A stretch of 64,000 bases of DNA from Pseudomonas trivialis (GCF_001439805.1 NZ_JYLK01000001.1:558001-622000); one strand, 5' to 3'. Shown: positions 38,930 to 48,292, counted from the stretch's first letter. The notes: generated from the letters alone by a model not told the origin. Translations and numbers: made by a program.

Positions 38930-40306
38930 ATGGCTATCAGTGTTTTCGACCTGTTCAAGATCGGCATCGGGCCTTCGAGTTCTCACACCGTCGGTCCCAT
39001 GCGCGCCGCGGCGTTGTTCGTTCAGACACTGCGTGAACGTGACCTGTTGGAACAGGTTTGCCGCGTTGAAGTTCAGCTGTACGGGTCATTGTCGGCCACC
39101 GGCATCGGTCACGGCAGCGACACCGCCACCGTCATGGGCCTGATGGGCGAGTGGCCGGACGCCATTGATCCGTCGCAGATCGGCATCCGCATCAGCACCC
39201 TGCGCGAAACCGACACGCTGCTGCTCGACGGGCGTTTACCGGTGCCCTTTGTGTGGGCGCGGGACATGCGCCTGCTCGACGAGAACCTGCCGTTTCACCC
39301 CAATGCCATGACCCTGGTGGTGTTTGACCAGCACGGCGAATTGCACCGCGACACCTACTACTCGGTGGGTGGCGGATTTGTGGTGGACGAGGCTCAGGCG
39401 CAAAGCGGCGTGGCTGATATGGACCGCACCGAGCTGCCCTATGATTTTTCCAGCGCGGCGCAGTTGTTGCAGTTGTGCAAGACCCACAACCTGCGCGTCG
39501 CCGAACTGATGCTGGCCAACGAAAAAGTGTGGCGCTCGGAAGAGGAAATCCGCAGCGGCCTGATGAAGCTCTGGCGCGCCATGCAGGATTGCGTGGAGCA
39601 GGGTCTCAAGCATGAAGGCATCCTCCCCGGCGGGCTGAATGTGCGGCGCCGTGCGGCCAAGTTGCACCGCAGCCTGCAAGAGCTGGGCAAACCGAATGTA
39701 ATCGGCTCCACCCTGAGCGCCATGGAGTGGGTCAACCTGTTCGCCCTGGCGGTCAACGAAGAGAACGCCGCCGGCGGGCGCATGGTCACCGCCCCCACCA
39801 ACGGCGCGGCAGGGATCATTCCGGCAGTGCTGCACTACTTCATGAAATTCAGCGAAGACGTCACCGAAGCCAACGTGGTCGACTACATGCTCGGCGCTGC
39901 GGCGGTGGGGATTCTGTGCAAGAAGAACGCGTCGATCTCCGGCGCCGAAGTCGGCTGCCAGGGCGAGGTGGGTTCTGCGTGCGCCATGGCCGCCGCCGGG
40001 CTGGCGGAGATTCTTGGCGCGACCCCGGAGCAACTGTGCAACGCCGCCGAAATCGGCCTGGAGCACAACCTCGGTCTGACTTGCGATCCGGTGGGTGGCC
40101 TGGTGCAAGTACCGTGCATCGAGCGCAATGCGATTGCCGCGGTGAAAGCGATCAACGCCGCGCAAATGGCCCTGCGTGGCGATGGTCAGCACTTTATCTC
40201 CCTGGACCGGGTGATCCGTACCATGCGCGATACCGGCGCGGACATGCATGACAAGTACAAGGAAACGTCGCGCGGTGGCCTGGCGGTCAGCGCGGTTGAG
40301 TGCTGA
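38930..40306 (+). CDS. sdaB: L-serine dehydratase (iron-sulfur type)
   Basis: This [4Fe-4S] enzyme deaminates serine to pyruvate and ammonia, the exit of the choline-betaine-sarcosine-glycine-serine route. The 458-residue single chain has the serine-binding [15 protein letters not shown] at the N-terminus, [17 protein letters not shown] in the middle, and cluster cysteines in [20 protein letters not shown] and [32 protein letters not shown] precedes ATG 38930; the frame is open further upstream without homology. Divergent from cbcX and 500 bp before gbdR, as in P. aeruginosa. Confidence 0.95.
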   Translation: MAISVFDLFKIGIGPSSSHTVGPMRAAALFVQTLRERDLLEQVCRVEVQLYGSLSATGIGHGSDTATVMGLMGEWPDAIDPSQIGIRISTLRETDTLLLDGRLPVPFVWARDMRLLDENLPFHPNAMTLVVFDQHGELHRDTYYSVGGGFVVDEAQAQSGVADMDRTELPYDFSSAAQLLQLCKTHNLRVAELMLANEKVWRSEEEIRSGLMKLWRAMQDCVEQGLKHEGILPGGLNVRRRAAKLHRSLQELGKPNVIGSTLSAMEWVNLFALAVNEENAAGGRMVTAPTNGAAGIIPAVLHYFMKFSEDVTEANVVDYMLGAAAVGILCKKNASISGAEVGCQGEVGSACAMAAAGLAEILGATPEQLCNAAEIGLEHNLGLTCDPVGGLVQVPCIERNAIAAVKAINAAQMALRGDGQHFISLDRVIRTMRDTGADMHDKYKETSRGGLAVSAVEC

Positions 40307-40321
40307 GACCGAGTTGCCCGC

Positions 40322-40395
40322 ATCGGGAGCAAGCCCCCCTCCCACATTTTGAATTGTGAATACCTCCAAATGTGGGAGGGGGCTTGCTCCCCGAT
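40322..40395. repeat. REPIN, left flank of gbdR
   Basis: Inverted REP arms with the spacer ATTTTGAATTGTGAATACCT. The same spacer recurs in the REPIN at 41924-41995, so the two copies are near-identical and bracket gbdR. Confidence 0.9.
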
Positions 40396-40695
40396 AGCGG
40401 TTGCTTACTCCGACACTGCTCATAAAGTGAACACCCGAACCCGGAAGCGCCACCTTTTAGCGCGTCGCAAACAGATAAGTAGCCAGCGAACGACTTCCCC
40501 CGCCACTACCCCTCACCTGTGCATCGGGTGACAGACTTCTCCTGCGCCCGCAAAGCGCCTTCCCACAAGTGCTACCGATCTGCTCACCCCTTTTGAACGG
40601 ACGCCTTTTTCGGCCCTATCCCGTACTCCCTGCGTGGGCTTATATAGACGCGTCAACAGGTCGTTTTCAGGATTTATTGAATAGGCATTCAAATT

Positions 40696-40712
40696 CAGGC
40701 ACGGCATTTGCT
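40696..40712 (+). promoter_or_regulatory. Sigma-54 (-24/-12) promoter for gbdR
   Basis: CAGGCACGGCATTTGCT matches GGCACG-N4-TTGCT. GG at 40698-40699 and GC at 40710-40711 are separated by the required 10 bp. The predicted start is near 40723, giving an ~86-nt leader before gbdR. The remaining gap from 40396 to 40695 shows no gene and no enhancer site that I could assign with confidence. Confidence 0.8.
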
Positions 40713-40808
40713 CTATCAATTCAAAGCCTCTCTTCTTTATGGATAAAGAGCGCAATAACAAGAGCCTCGCCTGAGGCCATCAACTGCTTTGTGTGAGGAG
40801 ATACCGCG

Positions 40809-41909
40809 ATGACGTCGTTCAACTCAGGGGCCCAACCCCAGAACCGTGCGCCTCAATCCATCGGCTTTTTGCTGCTGGACAATTTCACGCTGATTTCCCT
40901 GGCGTCGGCGGTGGAACCGCTGCGCATGGCCAATCAGCTGTCCGGTCGCGAACTGTATCGCTGGACCACCCTGAGTGCCGACGGCAGCCAGGTGTGGGCC
41001 AGCGACGGCCTGCAAATCACCCCCGATGCCTCCATGCACAAAGCTCCGGCCCTGGACATCGTCATTGTGTGCGGCGGCGTGGGCATCCAGCGCACCGTGA
41101 CCCGTGAGCACGTGTCATGGCTACAGAGCCAGGCGCGCCAGTCACGCCGCCTGGGTGCGGTGTGCACCGGCAGTTGGGCACTGGCCTGTGCCGGCCTGCT
41201 CGACGGGTTCGATTGCAGCGTGCACTGGGAATGCCTGGCGTCGATGCAGGAAGCCTTCCCGCGCGTGGCCATGAGCACGCGCTTGTTCACCCTCGACCGC
41301 AACCGCTTCACCAGCTCCGGCGGCACCGCGCCGTTGGACATGATGCTGCACCTGATCAGCCGCGACCACGGCCGTGAATTGTCGGCAGCCATCTCCGAAA
41401 TGTTCGTCTACGAACGCATCCGCAACGAACAGGATCACCAGCGCGTGCCGCTCAAGCACATGCTCGGCACCAACCAGCCGAAGCTGCAGGAAATCGTCGC
41501 GCTGATGGAGGCCAACCTCGAAGAGCCCATCGACCTGGATGAACTGGCGGTGTACGTCGCCGTGTCGCGGCGCCAGCTGGAGCGGCTGTTCCAGAAATAC
41601 CTGCACTGCTCGCCGTCGCGCTATTACCTCAAGCTGCGCCTGATCCGTGCGCGCCAGTTGCTCAAGCAAACGCCGATGTCGATCATCGAAGTGGCCTCGG
41701 TGTGCGGGTTCGTGTCCACGCCGCACTTCTCCAAGTGCTACCGCGAATACTTCGGCATTCCGCCACGGGATGAACGCGTCGGCTCCAACACCACCCAGCA
41801 GGTGGCGATGTTGCCGATTCCGCAGGCGCTGTTGTCGCCGCTGTCGGGACCGATGTCGGCGTTGAGCCAGGCGCGCAATGAGTCGACGTTTGCCAGTGTA
41901 AGGCTGTAG
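40809..41909 (+). CDS. gbdR: Glycine betaine-responsive AraC-family activator GbdR
   Basis: GbdR activates betaine and dimethylglycine catabolism and choline uptake when betaine or dimethylglycine is present. The 366 residues have an N-terminal GATase1-like (GlxA) ligand domain (SIGFLLLDNFTLISLASAVEPLRMAN; CTGSWALACAGLLDG near 118) and a C-terminal AraC domain (~235-330) with VSRRQLERLF and IEVASVCGFVSTPHFSKCYREYFG. GAGGAGATACCGCG precedes the ATG. A sigma-54 promoter and twin REPINs flank it. It resembles CdhR at 46187 in layout. Confidence 0.95.
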   Translation: MTSFNSGAQPQNRAPQSIGFLLLDNFTLISLASAVEPLRMANQLSGRELYRWTTLSADGSQVWASDGLQITPDASMHKAPALDIVIVCGGVGIQRTVTREHVSWLQSQARQSRRLGAVCTGSWALACAGLLDGFDCSVHWECLASMQEAFPRVAMSTRLFTLDRNRFTSSGGTAPLDMMLHLISRDHGRELSAAISEMFVYERIRNEQDHQRVPLKHMLGTNQPKLQEIVALMEANLEEPIDLDELAVYVAVSRRQLERLFQKYLHCSPSRYYLKLRLIRARQLLKQTPMSIIEVASVCGFVSTPHFSKCYREYFGIPPRDERVGSNTTQQVAMLPIPQALLSPLSGPMSALSQARNESTFASVRL

Positions 41910-41923
41910 ACCGCGTTGCCTGT

Positions 41924-41995
41924 ATCGGGAGCAAGCCCCCTCCCACATTTTGAATTGTGAATACCTTCAAATGTGGGAGGGGGCTTGCTCCCGAT
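41924..41995. repeat. REPIN, right flank of gbdR
   Basis: Near-identical in arms and spacer to the copy at 40322-40395. Confidence 0.9.
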
Positions 41996-42004
41996 AGCGC
42001 TCTC

Positions 42005-42268
42005 TCAGGCGCCGGCGTTCTGTCTGAACTGCATCAAGGCCGGCAGCAGCTGCTTGTCAATCGCCTGCCTCACCGCTGGCAGGATCGTCGCACTGCCGCC
42101 ATACATCTGCTCAACCATCCCCTTGAGCGCCTTCGCCCGCGCTTCACTCAAACCGCGCACCGCACACTCGCAGGCCTGTTCGGCGCTGGCGCCGCTGGAC
42201 ACCTCGAAACCCAGCGAGCGCAGCTGGCTCAGCAGGTCATCCTGATCAATCAAATCCGCGTGCATCAT
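42005..42268 (-). CDS. Small conserved protein of unknown function
   Basis: An 87-residue acidic, helical protein (MMHADLIDQDDLLSQLRSLG start, then an Ala/Cys segment EQACECAVRGLSEARAKAL). No signal peptide or membrane helix. AGGGTAAACGTC precedes the first ATG; the second ATG is equally possible. A small hypothetical is found near gbdR in P. aeruginosa as well. I cannot assign a function. It lies 225 bp downstream of cdhB on the same strand. Confidence 0.65.
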   Translation of the reverse strand: MMHADLIDQDDLLSQLRSLGFEVSSGASAEQACECAVRGLSEARAKALKGMVEQMYGGSATILPAVRQAIDKQLLPALMQFRQNAGA

Positions 42269-42480
42269 GACGTTTACCCTGGTTAACGGAGCTGGATTGA
42301 CTCGGATTCTGGTAGGCCCCCGACCGGTCGGCAAGGGCAGAATGCGCGAATGCCTCGAATGACTATGAGCGTGTCGTTTTGGGGGCAGGTGCCGAGCGCA
42401 TGAACCGGCACACTGCACCCAGGCAAGCAGCTTGACGGTTTGGTCACCCTCGGGATGCATGGCTCACACAAGGCACCTCT

Positions 42481-42517
42481 GCCCCGATCCCGTCACGGCT
42501 GGATCGGGGCTTTTTTT
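42481..42517 (+). terminator. Strong plus-strand terminator opposing cdhB
   Basis: GCCCCGATCC-N10-GGATCGGGGC followed by TTTTTTT on the plus strand, overlapping the last codons of minus-strand cdhB. No plus-strand gene ends here (gbdR stops 570 bp upstream), so it may end an unannotated plus-strand RNA. Confidence 0.75.
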
Positions 42518-42984
42518 GTCGGCAAACCGATCACCCGGCCCAGCAGGGCAGGCCGGGAGAGGTCATTCTGCGCGGCGCTGAGGGCCATGAGTCTTGCCAG
42601 TGTGGCCTCGCTGAACGGCGTCGCGTGCGGGCCGGCCAGGTCGACGTGCAGCAACATCTGTTCGTTGCCGGCCAGGGCCTTTTCCTCTCCAGCCAGGTGC
42701 AGGCTGTGATAAAGGTGCAGGCGCTTGGCATCAAAGGCGATCAGTTGGGTGCGCACCTGCACCTCGGCGCCGAGTTTGACTTCGTGCAGGTAGTTCAGGT
42801 GCAGCTCCAGGGTGAACAACGAGTGGCCGCTGGCTTCGCGGTTGTCGCTGTCCAGGCCCAGAGTGTCCATCAGCGCGTCGGTGGCGTGGCTGAAAATCAG
42901 CAAGTAGTACGCATCGCGCAGATGACCGTTGTAGTCCACCCAGGCGGGCTGGATGTTGGTGGTGCAGGTGATCAATGCGGGCAT
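42493..42984 (-). CDS. cdhB: Betainyl-CoA thioesterase
   Basis: CdhB releases glycine betaine from betainyl-CoA at the end of carnitine degradation. The 163-residue hot-dog-fold thioesterase has AWVDYNGHLRDAYYLLIFSHATD near residues 14-36 (catalytic Asp17 in the VDYNGH motif) and HLNYLHEVKLGAEVQVRTQL. It begins 13 bp after cdhA. Identity rests on the 4HBT pattern plus perfect synteny with the P. aeruginosa carnitine operon. Confidence 0.9.
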   Translation of the reverse strand: MPALITCTTNIQPAWVDYNGHLRDAYYLLIFSHATDALMDTLGLDSDNREASGHSLFTLELHLNYLHEVKLGAEVQVRTQLIAFDAKRLHLYHSLHLAGEEKALAGNEQMLLHVDLAGPHATPFSEATLARLMALSAAQNDLSRPALLGRVIGLPTKKAPIQP

Positions 42985-42997
42985 GGAAAGTGGTCCT

Positions 42998-43963
42998 TTA
43001 TTCGGCGAAGGTCATGCCGTGTTTTGCCTTGGTGCTCTTCACCGCTTCAAGCACTGCCAGCAGGCAATCATCACGATAGCGCTCCAGCGCCGAAATGCTG
43101 TGTTTGCCCAACTGATCGCGGGTGCCATCGACCACATCGTCGATCAGCTTGTCGGTCAATTCCGGTGCGGGCAGGTAAGTCCACGGCAACTGCAACGCCG
43201 GACCGAACTGCGCCATGAAGTGCCGCATGCCGGCATCGCCGCCCGCCAGGGTATAGGTGAGAAACGTGCCCATGAACGACCAGCGCAGCCCCGCGCCAAA
43301 GCGAATCGCATCGTCGATCTCACCGGTGGTGGCCACGCCGTCATTGACCAGGTGAAGCGCCTCGCGCCACAGCGCTTCGAGCAGGCGGTCGGCGATAAAC
43401 CCGGGGACTTCCTTGCGCACATGCAGCGGGCGCATGCCGAGGGATTCGTACACCCTGATCGCCGCCTGGATGGCCTCGGGCGCGGTGTGCCGGCCGCCTA
43501 CCACTTCCACCAGCGGCAGCAGATACACCGGGTTGAACGGGTGCCCCACCACGCAACGTTCCGGGTGGGTCGAGCCCTCGTAGAACTCACTCGGCAACAG
43601 GCCGGAGGTGCTGGAGCCGATCAAGGCATCGGGCCTGGCGGCTGCGCTGATCTTGCCGTGCAGTTCCAGTTTCAGTTCCAGGCGTTCTGGGGCGCTTTCC
43701 TGGATGAAGTCGGCGTCTTTTACGCACGCCTCGATGGTGGCGACAAAGCGCAGGCGATCCTGTGATGCGCCCGGTGCCAGGCCCTGTTTCTCCAGGGCTC
43801 CCCAAGCATTGGCGACGCGTTTGCGCAGGGCGGCTTCCGCACCGGGCGCCGGGTCCCAGGCCACCACATCGAGCCCATGGGCCAGGGCACGGCACACCCA
43901 GCCGCTGCCGATAACACCGCTGCCGAGGGCGGCGAAGGTTTTGATTTCAGTGATAAAGCTCAT
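42998..43963 (-). CDS. cdhA: Carnitine 3-dehydrogenase
   Basis: CdhA oxidises L-carnitine to 3-dehydrocarnitine with NAD+. The 321-residue protein is of the 3-hydroxyacyl-CoA dehydrogenase fold: Rossmann motif [19 protein letters not shown] near residue 12, catalytic His in [20 protein letters not shown] near 145 (key part GHPFNPVY), and the helical C-domain with [29 protein letters not shown] precedes ATG 43963. A REPIN separates it from cdhC; cdhB follows closely. Confidence 0.93.
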   Translation of the reverse strand: MSFITEIKTFAALGSGVIGSGWVCRALAHGLDVVAWDPAPGAEAALRKRVANAWGALEKQGLAPGASQDRLRFVATIEACVKDADFIQESAPERLELKLELHGKISAAARPDALIGSSTSGLLPSEFYEGSTHPERCVVGHPFNPVYLLPLVEVVGGRHTAPEAIQAAIRVYESLGMRPLHVRKEVPGFIADRLLEALWREALHLVNDGVATTGEIDDAIRFGAGLRWSFMGTFLTYTLAGGDAGMRHFMAQFGPALQLPWTYLPAPELTDKLIDDVVDGTRDQLGKHSISALERYRDDCLLAVLEAVKSTKAKHGMTFAE

Positions 43964-43995
43964 GGCGACATTCCTGAAGCGTTCGGTGATCCCTT

Positions 43996-44083
43996 GTGGG
44001 AGGGGGCTTGCTCCCGATGGCGATGTGTCAGTTGATGGATTTACTGGCTGACACACTGCTATCGGGAGCAAGCCCCCTCCCAC
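43996..44083. repeat. REPIN inside the carnitine operon
   Basis: GTGGGAGGGGGCTTGCTCCC and its inverted copy between cdhC and cdhA, both on the minus strand. It may set the ratio of the two messages. Confidence 0.9.
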
Positions 44084-44088
44084 CTTCT

Positions 44089-44976
44089 TTAACCGCGTTT
44101 GGTCAGACCCATCTTGATTCGGCCTTCGGCGGGGGTCATGACCCGCGCACCCAACCGGCTGAGGATCTCCCCGGCGCGTTCCACCAGTTGGCCGTTGGTG
44201 GCCAGCACACCCTTGTCCAGCCACAGGTTGTCTTCCAGGCCAACCCGCACGTTGCCGCCCAGCAGCACCGCCTGCGCCGCCATGGGCATCTGCATGCGGC
44301 CGATGCCGAAGCCGGCCCACACCGCGCCGGTCGGCAGGTTGTCGACCATGGCTTTCATCGTGGTGGTGTCGGCCGGCGCGCCCCAGGGGATGCCCAGGCA
44401 CAGCTGAAACAGCGGGTTATCCAGCAGGCCTTCCTTGATCATCTGCTTGGCGAACCAGAGATGGCCGGTGTCGAAAATTTCCAGCTCGGCTTTTACGCCC
44501 AGTTCCTGGATGCGTTTGGCGCCAGCCCGCAATTGCGCCGGGGTGGACACGTAAATGGTGTCGCCATCGCCGAAATTGAGGGTGCCGCAGTCCAGCGTGC
44601 AGATTTCCGGCAACAGTTCTTCGACGTGGGCCAGGCGGGTCAGCGGGCCGACCAGGTCGGTGTTGGGGCCGAACTCCATGGGGTGTTCGCCGCCGCCAAT
44701 CTCCAGGTCGCCGCCCATGCCGGCGGTGAGGTTGACGATAATGTCGATGTCGGCGTCGCGAATGCGCGCCATCACTTCGCGGTACAGCGCCACGTCGCGG
44801 CTGAACTTGCCGGTGTCTGGATCGCGTACGTGGCAGTGCACCACCGTGGCGCCGGCCTTGGCGGCCTCCACGGCAGCGGCGGCGATCTGTTTGGGGGTGA
44901 CCGGCACGTGGGGGCTTCGGGCGCTCGTGTCGCCAGCACCGGTGAGTGCGCAGGTGATGATGACGTCGTGGTTCAT
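44089..44976 (-). CDS. cdhC: Dehydrocarnitine cleavage enzyme (BKACE family)
   Basis: CdhC transfers the betainyl part of 3-dehydrocarnitine to CoA, giving betainyl-CoA plus acetoacetate. The 295-residue zinc enzyme of the beta-keto acid cleavage family has the metal-binding [10 protein letters not shown] near residue 48, NLTAGMGGD near 82 and the late [12 protein letters not shown] near 245. It is the second gene after caiX (73 bp gap) in the caiX-cdhC-cdhA-cdhB unit. Confidence 0.94.
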   Translation of the reverse strand: MNHDVIITCALTGAGDTSARSPHVPVTPKQIAAAAVEAAKAGATVVHCHVRDPDTGKFSRDVALYREVMARIRDADIDIIVNLTAGMGGDLEIGGGEHPMEFGPNTDLVGPLTRLAHVEELLPEICTLDCGTLNFGDGDTIYVSTPAQLRAGAKRIQELGVKAELEIFDTGHLWFAKQMIKEGLLDNPLFQLCLGIPWGAPADTTTMKAMVDNLPTGAVWAGFGIGRMQMPMAAQAVLLGGNVRVGLEDNLWLDKGVLATNGQLVERAGEILSRLGARVMTPAEGRIKMGLTKRG

Positions 44977-45049
44977 GGGGCGGTTCCTTACAGGCGTGGT
45001 GATGCCGTTCGCGGTCGAAAGCGACCGCGAAACGGTGATTGAGAACGGG

Positions 45050-45994
45050 TTATTTACCGGTCAGTTGCAGGTTGGCCGCAGCCGGCTTGCCGTCGAAGGT
45101 GGTCACGCCTTCCAGCCAGCGCGCCTGGTCCTGCGGGTGGTCCTTGAGCCACTGCCGGGCGGATTCCAGGGCGTCCTTGTGATCCAGCAGCGGCTGCATC
45201 ATCCGGCTCTCGTCGGCGGCGGTGAAGGTCAGGTTGGTCAGCAGCTTGTGCACGTTGGGGCACTGTTGGGCGTAGGTGGGCGAGGTGACGGTCCACACGC
45301 TTGCCATGCCCTCGTTCGGCCCCAGGGCGTCTTCGCTGCCGCTGAGGTAGGTCATGGCAATGTTGACGTTCATCGGGTGCGGCGCCCAGCCGAAGAACAC
45401 CACGGCTTCCTTGCGGCGCACGGCGCGGTCGACGGCGGCGAGCATGCCGGCTTCACTGGATTCCACCAGCTGGAATTTGCCCAGGCCGAACTGGTTCTTG
45501 GCGATCATCGCCTTGATCTGCGTGTTGGCGCCTGAACCCGGCTCGATGCCGTAGAGCTTGCCGCCCAGCTCCTTGTCGAACCTGGCGATGTCGGCGAAGG
45601 TTTTCAGGCCCTTGTCGGCCAGGTAAGTCGGCACGGCGAGGGTGGCGCGGGCGTCTTCCAGGCTCGGCTTGTCGAGAACGTTGACTTGCCTGGCGTTGAC
45701 GAACGGCGTGATGGTCTGGGTCATCAGCGGGTTCCAGTAGCCGAGGAACAGGTCCAGGCGCTGGTCGCGGATGCCGGCGAAGATGATTTGCTGCGAGGCG
45801 CTGGTCTGTTTGGTGGTGTAGCCGAGGCCGTCGAGCAACACTTGGGTCATGGCGCTGGTGGCGATGACGTCGGTCCAGTTCACCACGCCCATGCGCACGT
45901 TCTGGCAGGATGCCGCGTCGGCGGCCAGAGCGTTGGTGCTCAAAATGGCGCTGGCGCCGAGTGCAAGCACGCAGCGGCTGATCAGTCGGTTCAT
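45050..45994 (-). CDS. caiX: Carnitine-binding periplasmic protein
   Basis: The 314-residue exported binding protein delivers carnitine to the Cbc permease in P. aeruginosa. Signal peptide ends near [10 protein letters not shown]. The body parallels cbcX block by block ([38 protein letters not shown]), with the aromatic residues of a trimethylammonium cage kept. It heads the carnitine operon and is divergent from its regulator gene cdhR. No separate permease or ATPase genes are linked, which supports sharing CbcWV. Confidence 0.93.
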   Translation of the reverse strand: MNRLISRCVLALGASAILSTNALAADAASCQNVRMGVVNWTDVIATSAMTQVLLDGLGYTTKQTSASQQIIFAGIRDQRLDLFLGYWNPLMTQTITPFVNARQVNVLDKPSLEDARATLAVPTYLADKGLKTFADIARFDKELGGKLYGIEPGSGANTQIKAMIAKNQFGLGKFQLVESSEAGMLAAVDRAVRRKEAVVFFGWAPHPMNVNIAMTYLSGSEDALGPNEGMASVWTVTSPTYAQQCPNVHKLLTNLTFTAADESRMMQPLLDHKDALESARQWLKDHPQDQARWLEGVTTFDGKPAAANLQLTGK

Positions 45995-46082
45995 GGTGGA
46001 TCCCTCGGCAGGTCGTTATTGTGGGGGCCGGCGTCTTTGTGCACCGTGACGCCACGTTACGGATCTTCGTCGAGCACAAAAC

Positions 46083-46117
46083 GCACAGCGGCGACCGGCG
46101 CTTGCACTGCAGCGACC
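46083..46117. promoter_or_regulatory. 21-bp-phased direct repeat, candidate CdhR site
   Basis: GCACAGCGGCGACC (46083-46096) and GCACTGCAGCGACC (46104-46117) match at 12 of 14 bases and are exactly 21 bp apart. They lie midway in the 192-bp caiX-cdhR gap, 89 bp from caiX and 70 bp from cdhR, as expected for an AraC-family activator. Confidence 0.72.
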
Positions 46118-46186
46118 TGCCCCCTTGAATCCGCCCGGCAACGGGAGTATCACAGTGCCACTTAGCCTGCCGACGAGAGCCCCACC

Positions 46187-47131
46187 ATGTCTCAGGATTT
46201 CTACTTCTTGCTGATGCCGGGCTTCTCTGCCATCGGTTTCATCTCTGCGCTGGAGCCGCTGCGGGTGGCCAACCGCTTTCGCGGCGAGCTGTACCGCTGG
46301 CACATACTGAGCGCCGACGGCGGTGCGGTGCTGGCGAGCAACGGCATGTCGGTCAACGCCGATGCGGCGCTTGAGCCGCTGAACAAAGGCGCGACGCTGT
46401 TGGTGGTGGCCGGCTTCGAGCCGCTGCAGTTCGCCACGCCCGCTCTGGAACATTGGCTGCGCCGCCTTGACCATGACGGCGTGACCCTGGGCGCCATCGA
46501 CACCGGCGCCTGCGTGCTGGCCGAAGCCGGCCTGCTCGACGGCCACCGCGTGACCCTGCACTGGGAAGCCATCGATGCCTTCAAGGAGTCGTATCCGCAC
46601 CTGAGCGTGACTCAGGAACTGTTCGAAATCGACCGTCGCCGCATCACCTGCGCCGGCGGCACCGCCTCCATCGACCTGATGCTCGACCTGATCGCCCAGG
46701 CCCACGGTCCCGACCTGGCGATCCAGGTTTCCGAACAGTTCGTGCTCGGCCGCATCCGCCCGCGCAAAGACCACCAGCGCATGCAGATCGCCACGCGCTA
46801 CGGCATCAACAACAAGAAACTGGTGCAGGTCATCGGCGAGATGGAGCAACACACCGAACCGCCGCTGAGCACACTGGCCCTGGCCGAAGCGATCAAAGTG
46901 ACGCGGCGCCAGCTGGAACGGCTGTTTCGCCTGCATTTGAACGACACGCCAAGCAACTTCTACCTTGGCCTGCGTCTGGAAAAAGCCCGGCAGCTGCTGC
47001 GCCAAAGCGGCATGAGCGTGCTGGAGGTGAGCATTGCGTGCGGGTTTGAGTCGCCGTCGTATTTCACCCGCAGCTATAGAGCGCGGTTTGCCAAGTGCCC
47101 GAGGGAGGATCGGCGACGGGAGGTGGTTTGA
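46187..47131 (+). CDS. cdhR: Carnitine-responsive AraC-family regulator
   Basis: CdhR activates the caiX-cdhCAB operon with carnitine. The 314 residues have a GlxA-type N-terminal domain (FYFLLMPGFSAIGFISALEPLRVANRF; DTGACVLAEAGLLDGH near 105) and a C-terminal AraC domain (~215-310) with VTRRQLERLFRLH and LEVSIACGFESPSYFTRSYRARF. Divergent from caiX. Past the gene is an AT-rich stretch with an imperfect 20-bp palindrome at 47146-47165, then a REPIN. Confidence 0.94.
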   Translation: MSQDFYFLLMPGFSAIGFISALEPLRVANRFRGELYRWHILSADGGAVLASNGMSVNADAALEPLNKGATLLVVAGFEPLQFATPALEHWLRRLDHDGVTLGAIDTGACVLAEAGLLDGHRVTLHWEAIDAFKESYPHLSVTQELFEIDRRRITCAGGTASIDLMLDLIAQAHGPDLAIQVSEQFVLGRIRPRKDHQRMQIATRYGINNKKLVQVIGEMEQHTEPPLSTLALAEAIKVTRRQLERLFRLHLNDTPSNFYLGLRLEKARQLLRQSGMSVLEVSIACGFESPSYFTRSYRARFAKCPREDRRREVV

Positions 47132-47206
47132 TCGTTTTTTAGTCAATTATAGTCGCGAGTATAATTTATAGTCGTTTCGATAATTAGGTATAGAAAGCGG
47201 CCAAAT

Positions 47207-47292
47207 GTGGGAGGGGGCTTGCCCCCGATAGCGGTGGGTCAGCAGCACATAAGTGACTGACACACCGCCATCGGGAGCAAGCCCCCTCCCAC
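47207..47292. repeat. REPIN
   Basis: GTGGGAGGGGGCTTGCCCCC and an inverted ATCGGGAGCAAGCCCCCTCC arm between convergent cdhR and the DUF3010 gene. Confidence 0.9.
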
Positions 47293-47311
47293 AGTAGAGT
47301 GTCGGTGTGGC

Positions 47312-47728
47312 TTATTTTTTCAGCAATGCCGAACACGCCGCCTTGTACGCCTCATGCTGATACTTGTTCAGCGAAGCCGGCAGGTCAAAGGTGTGCTTCT
47401 TGTTCTGCGCATTGATGGTCTGGGGCGACAGCAGCGTCACCTCAACCCCGTCCAGCAACTGAAATATCCCTTCAATCTTGAATGTGGTCGGGCCACCGGC
47501 AAACTCGCCTTTTTTACTGCGCTTTTTGATCGCGATGCGGGTGACGGCGTTGGCCTGCACAAAGGCTTTCACCTGCGCGGCGAAGGCTTTGACGTTGGCG
47601 GCCTCATCGTCGTCTTCCAGGGCGATTTTCTTGGTGGACAGGGCGACGTGGGTCAGCGCCTGGTTATCCAGTGAGGCCACCGCGATGATTGCTTCACTGC
47701 CTTTGATTTCGATGCCGCAGACTGTCAT
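47312..47728 (-). CDS. DUF3010 family protein
   Basis: A 138-residue cytosolic protein that looks like a short RNase H-type fold: MTVCGIEIKGSEAIIAVASLDN at the start, IAIKKRSKKGEFAGGPTTFKIEG in the middle, and PASLNKYQHEAYKAAC near the end. These blocks identify DUF3010. No characterised function. Not related in content to the surrounding catabolic genes; monocistronic between a REPIN and a small membrane-protein gene. Confidence 0.82.
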   Translation of the reverse strand: MTVCGIEIKGSEAIIAVASLDNQALTHVALSTKKIALEDDDEAANVKAFAAQVKAFVQANAVTRIAIKKRSKKGEFAGGPTTFKIEGIFQLLDGVEVTLLSPQTINAQNKKHTFDLPASLNKYQHEAYKAACSALLKK

Positions 47729-47769
47729 GCATTAAGCCTATAGAGAGAGGAGTTGGCAGAGCGAAGGTA

Positions 47770-48252
47770 TCAGTAAGAGCGGTCTTCTTCTTTATGCCGA
47801 TAGATCTGGCGCAGTGTCCAGAACATCCAGGCCTGGCACAGGACTATCAAGGCGGCACTGAAACTCATAATGTAGAAGTTCCACGAACCTTTACTGAGGT
47901 TCTCCTTTATGTTGTGAACTTCAGGAAACCACTTTGAATACACCACTTGCACCGGGCTGCCTACTTCGTAAACAGGGCTGTCGGCGTAGTTGCTGGTGCT
48001 CACCATGCCTTCCTCGTTTTGATCATCATGTTTGAAACGGTAATAAACATTGGTAATGGCGCCCCAATTGCCAATGTCTTCCACTTGAGTGACCTGTCCG
48101 GTCGTCTCCATTGGAGCTGCCTTGATCAACGCATAAGGCGCGCCCCGGCCTTTGGAGAGAAACAGCATCAGCGCCAGTACCAGAGTGGCGAAAAACAGCA
48201 TGGCAGCGCGCGTAAACAGGAAGTCTCGTTGTGCCTCGCGAGGGTAATACAT
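47770..48252 (-). CDS. DUF3592-like small membrane protein
   Basis: 160 residues with one transmembrane helix near each end (residues ~15-33, LFFATLVLALMLFL; and ~126-147, SFSAALIVLCQAWMFW). Between them is a periplasm-sized beta domain with TTGQVTQVED and PVQVVYSKWFPEVHNIK, the DUF3592 pattern. AAAGGACCTCAA precedes the ATG. Function unknown. Confidence 0.75.
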   Translation of the reverse strand: MYYPREAQRDFLFTRAAMLFFATLVLALMLFLSKGRGAPYALIKAAPMETTGQVTQVEDIGNWGAITNVYYRFKHDDQNEEGMVSTSNYADSPVYEVGSPVQVVYSKWFPEVHNIKENLSKGSWNFYIMSFSAALIVLCQAWMFWTLRQIYRHKEEDRSY

Positions 48253-48292
48253 TTGAGGTCCTTTTCAATGGTTGGTAAGTTTTGAAGCCTGA

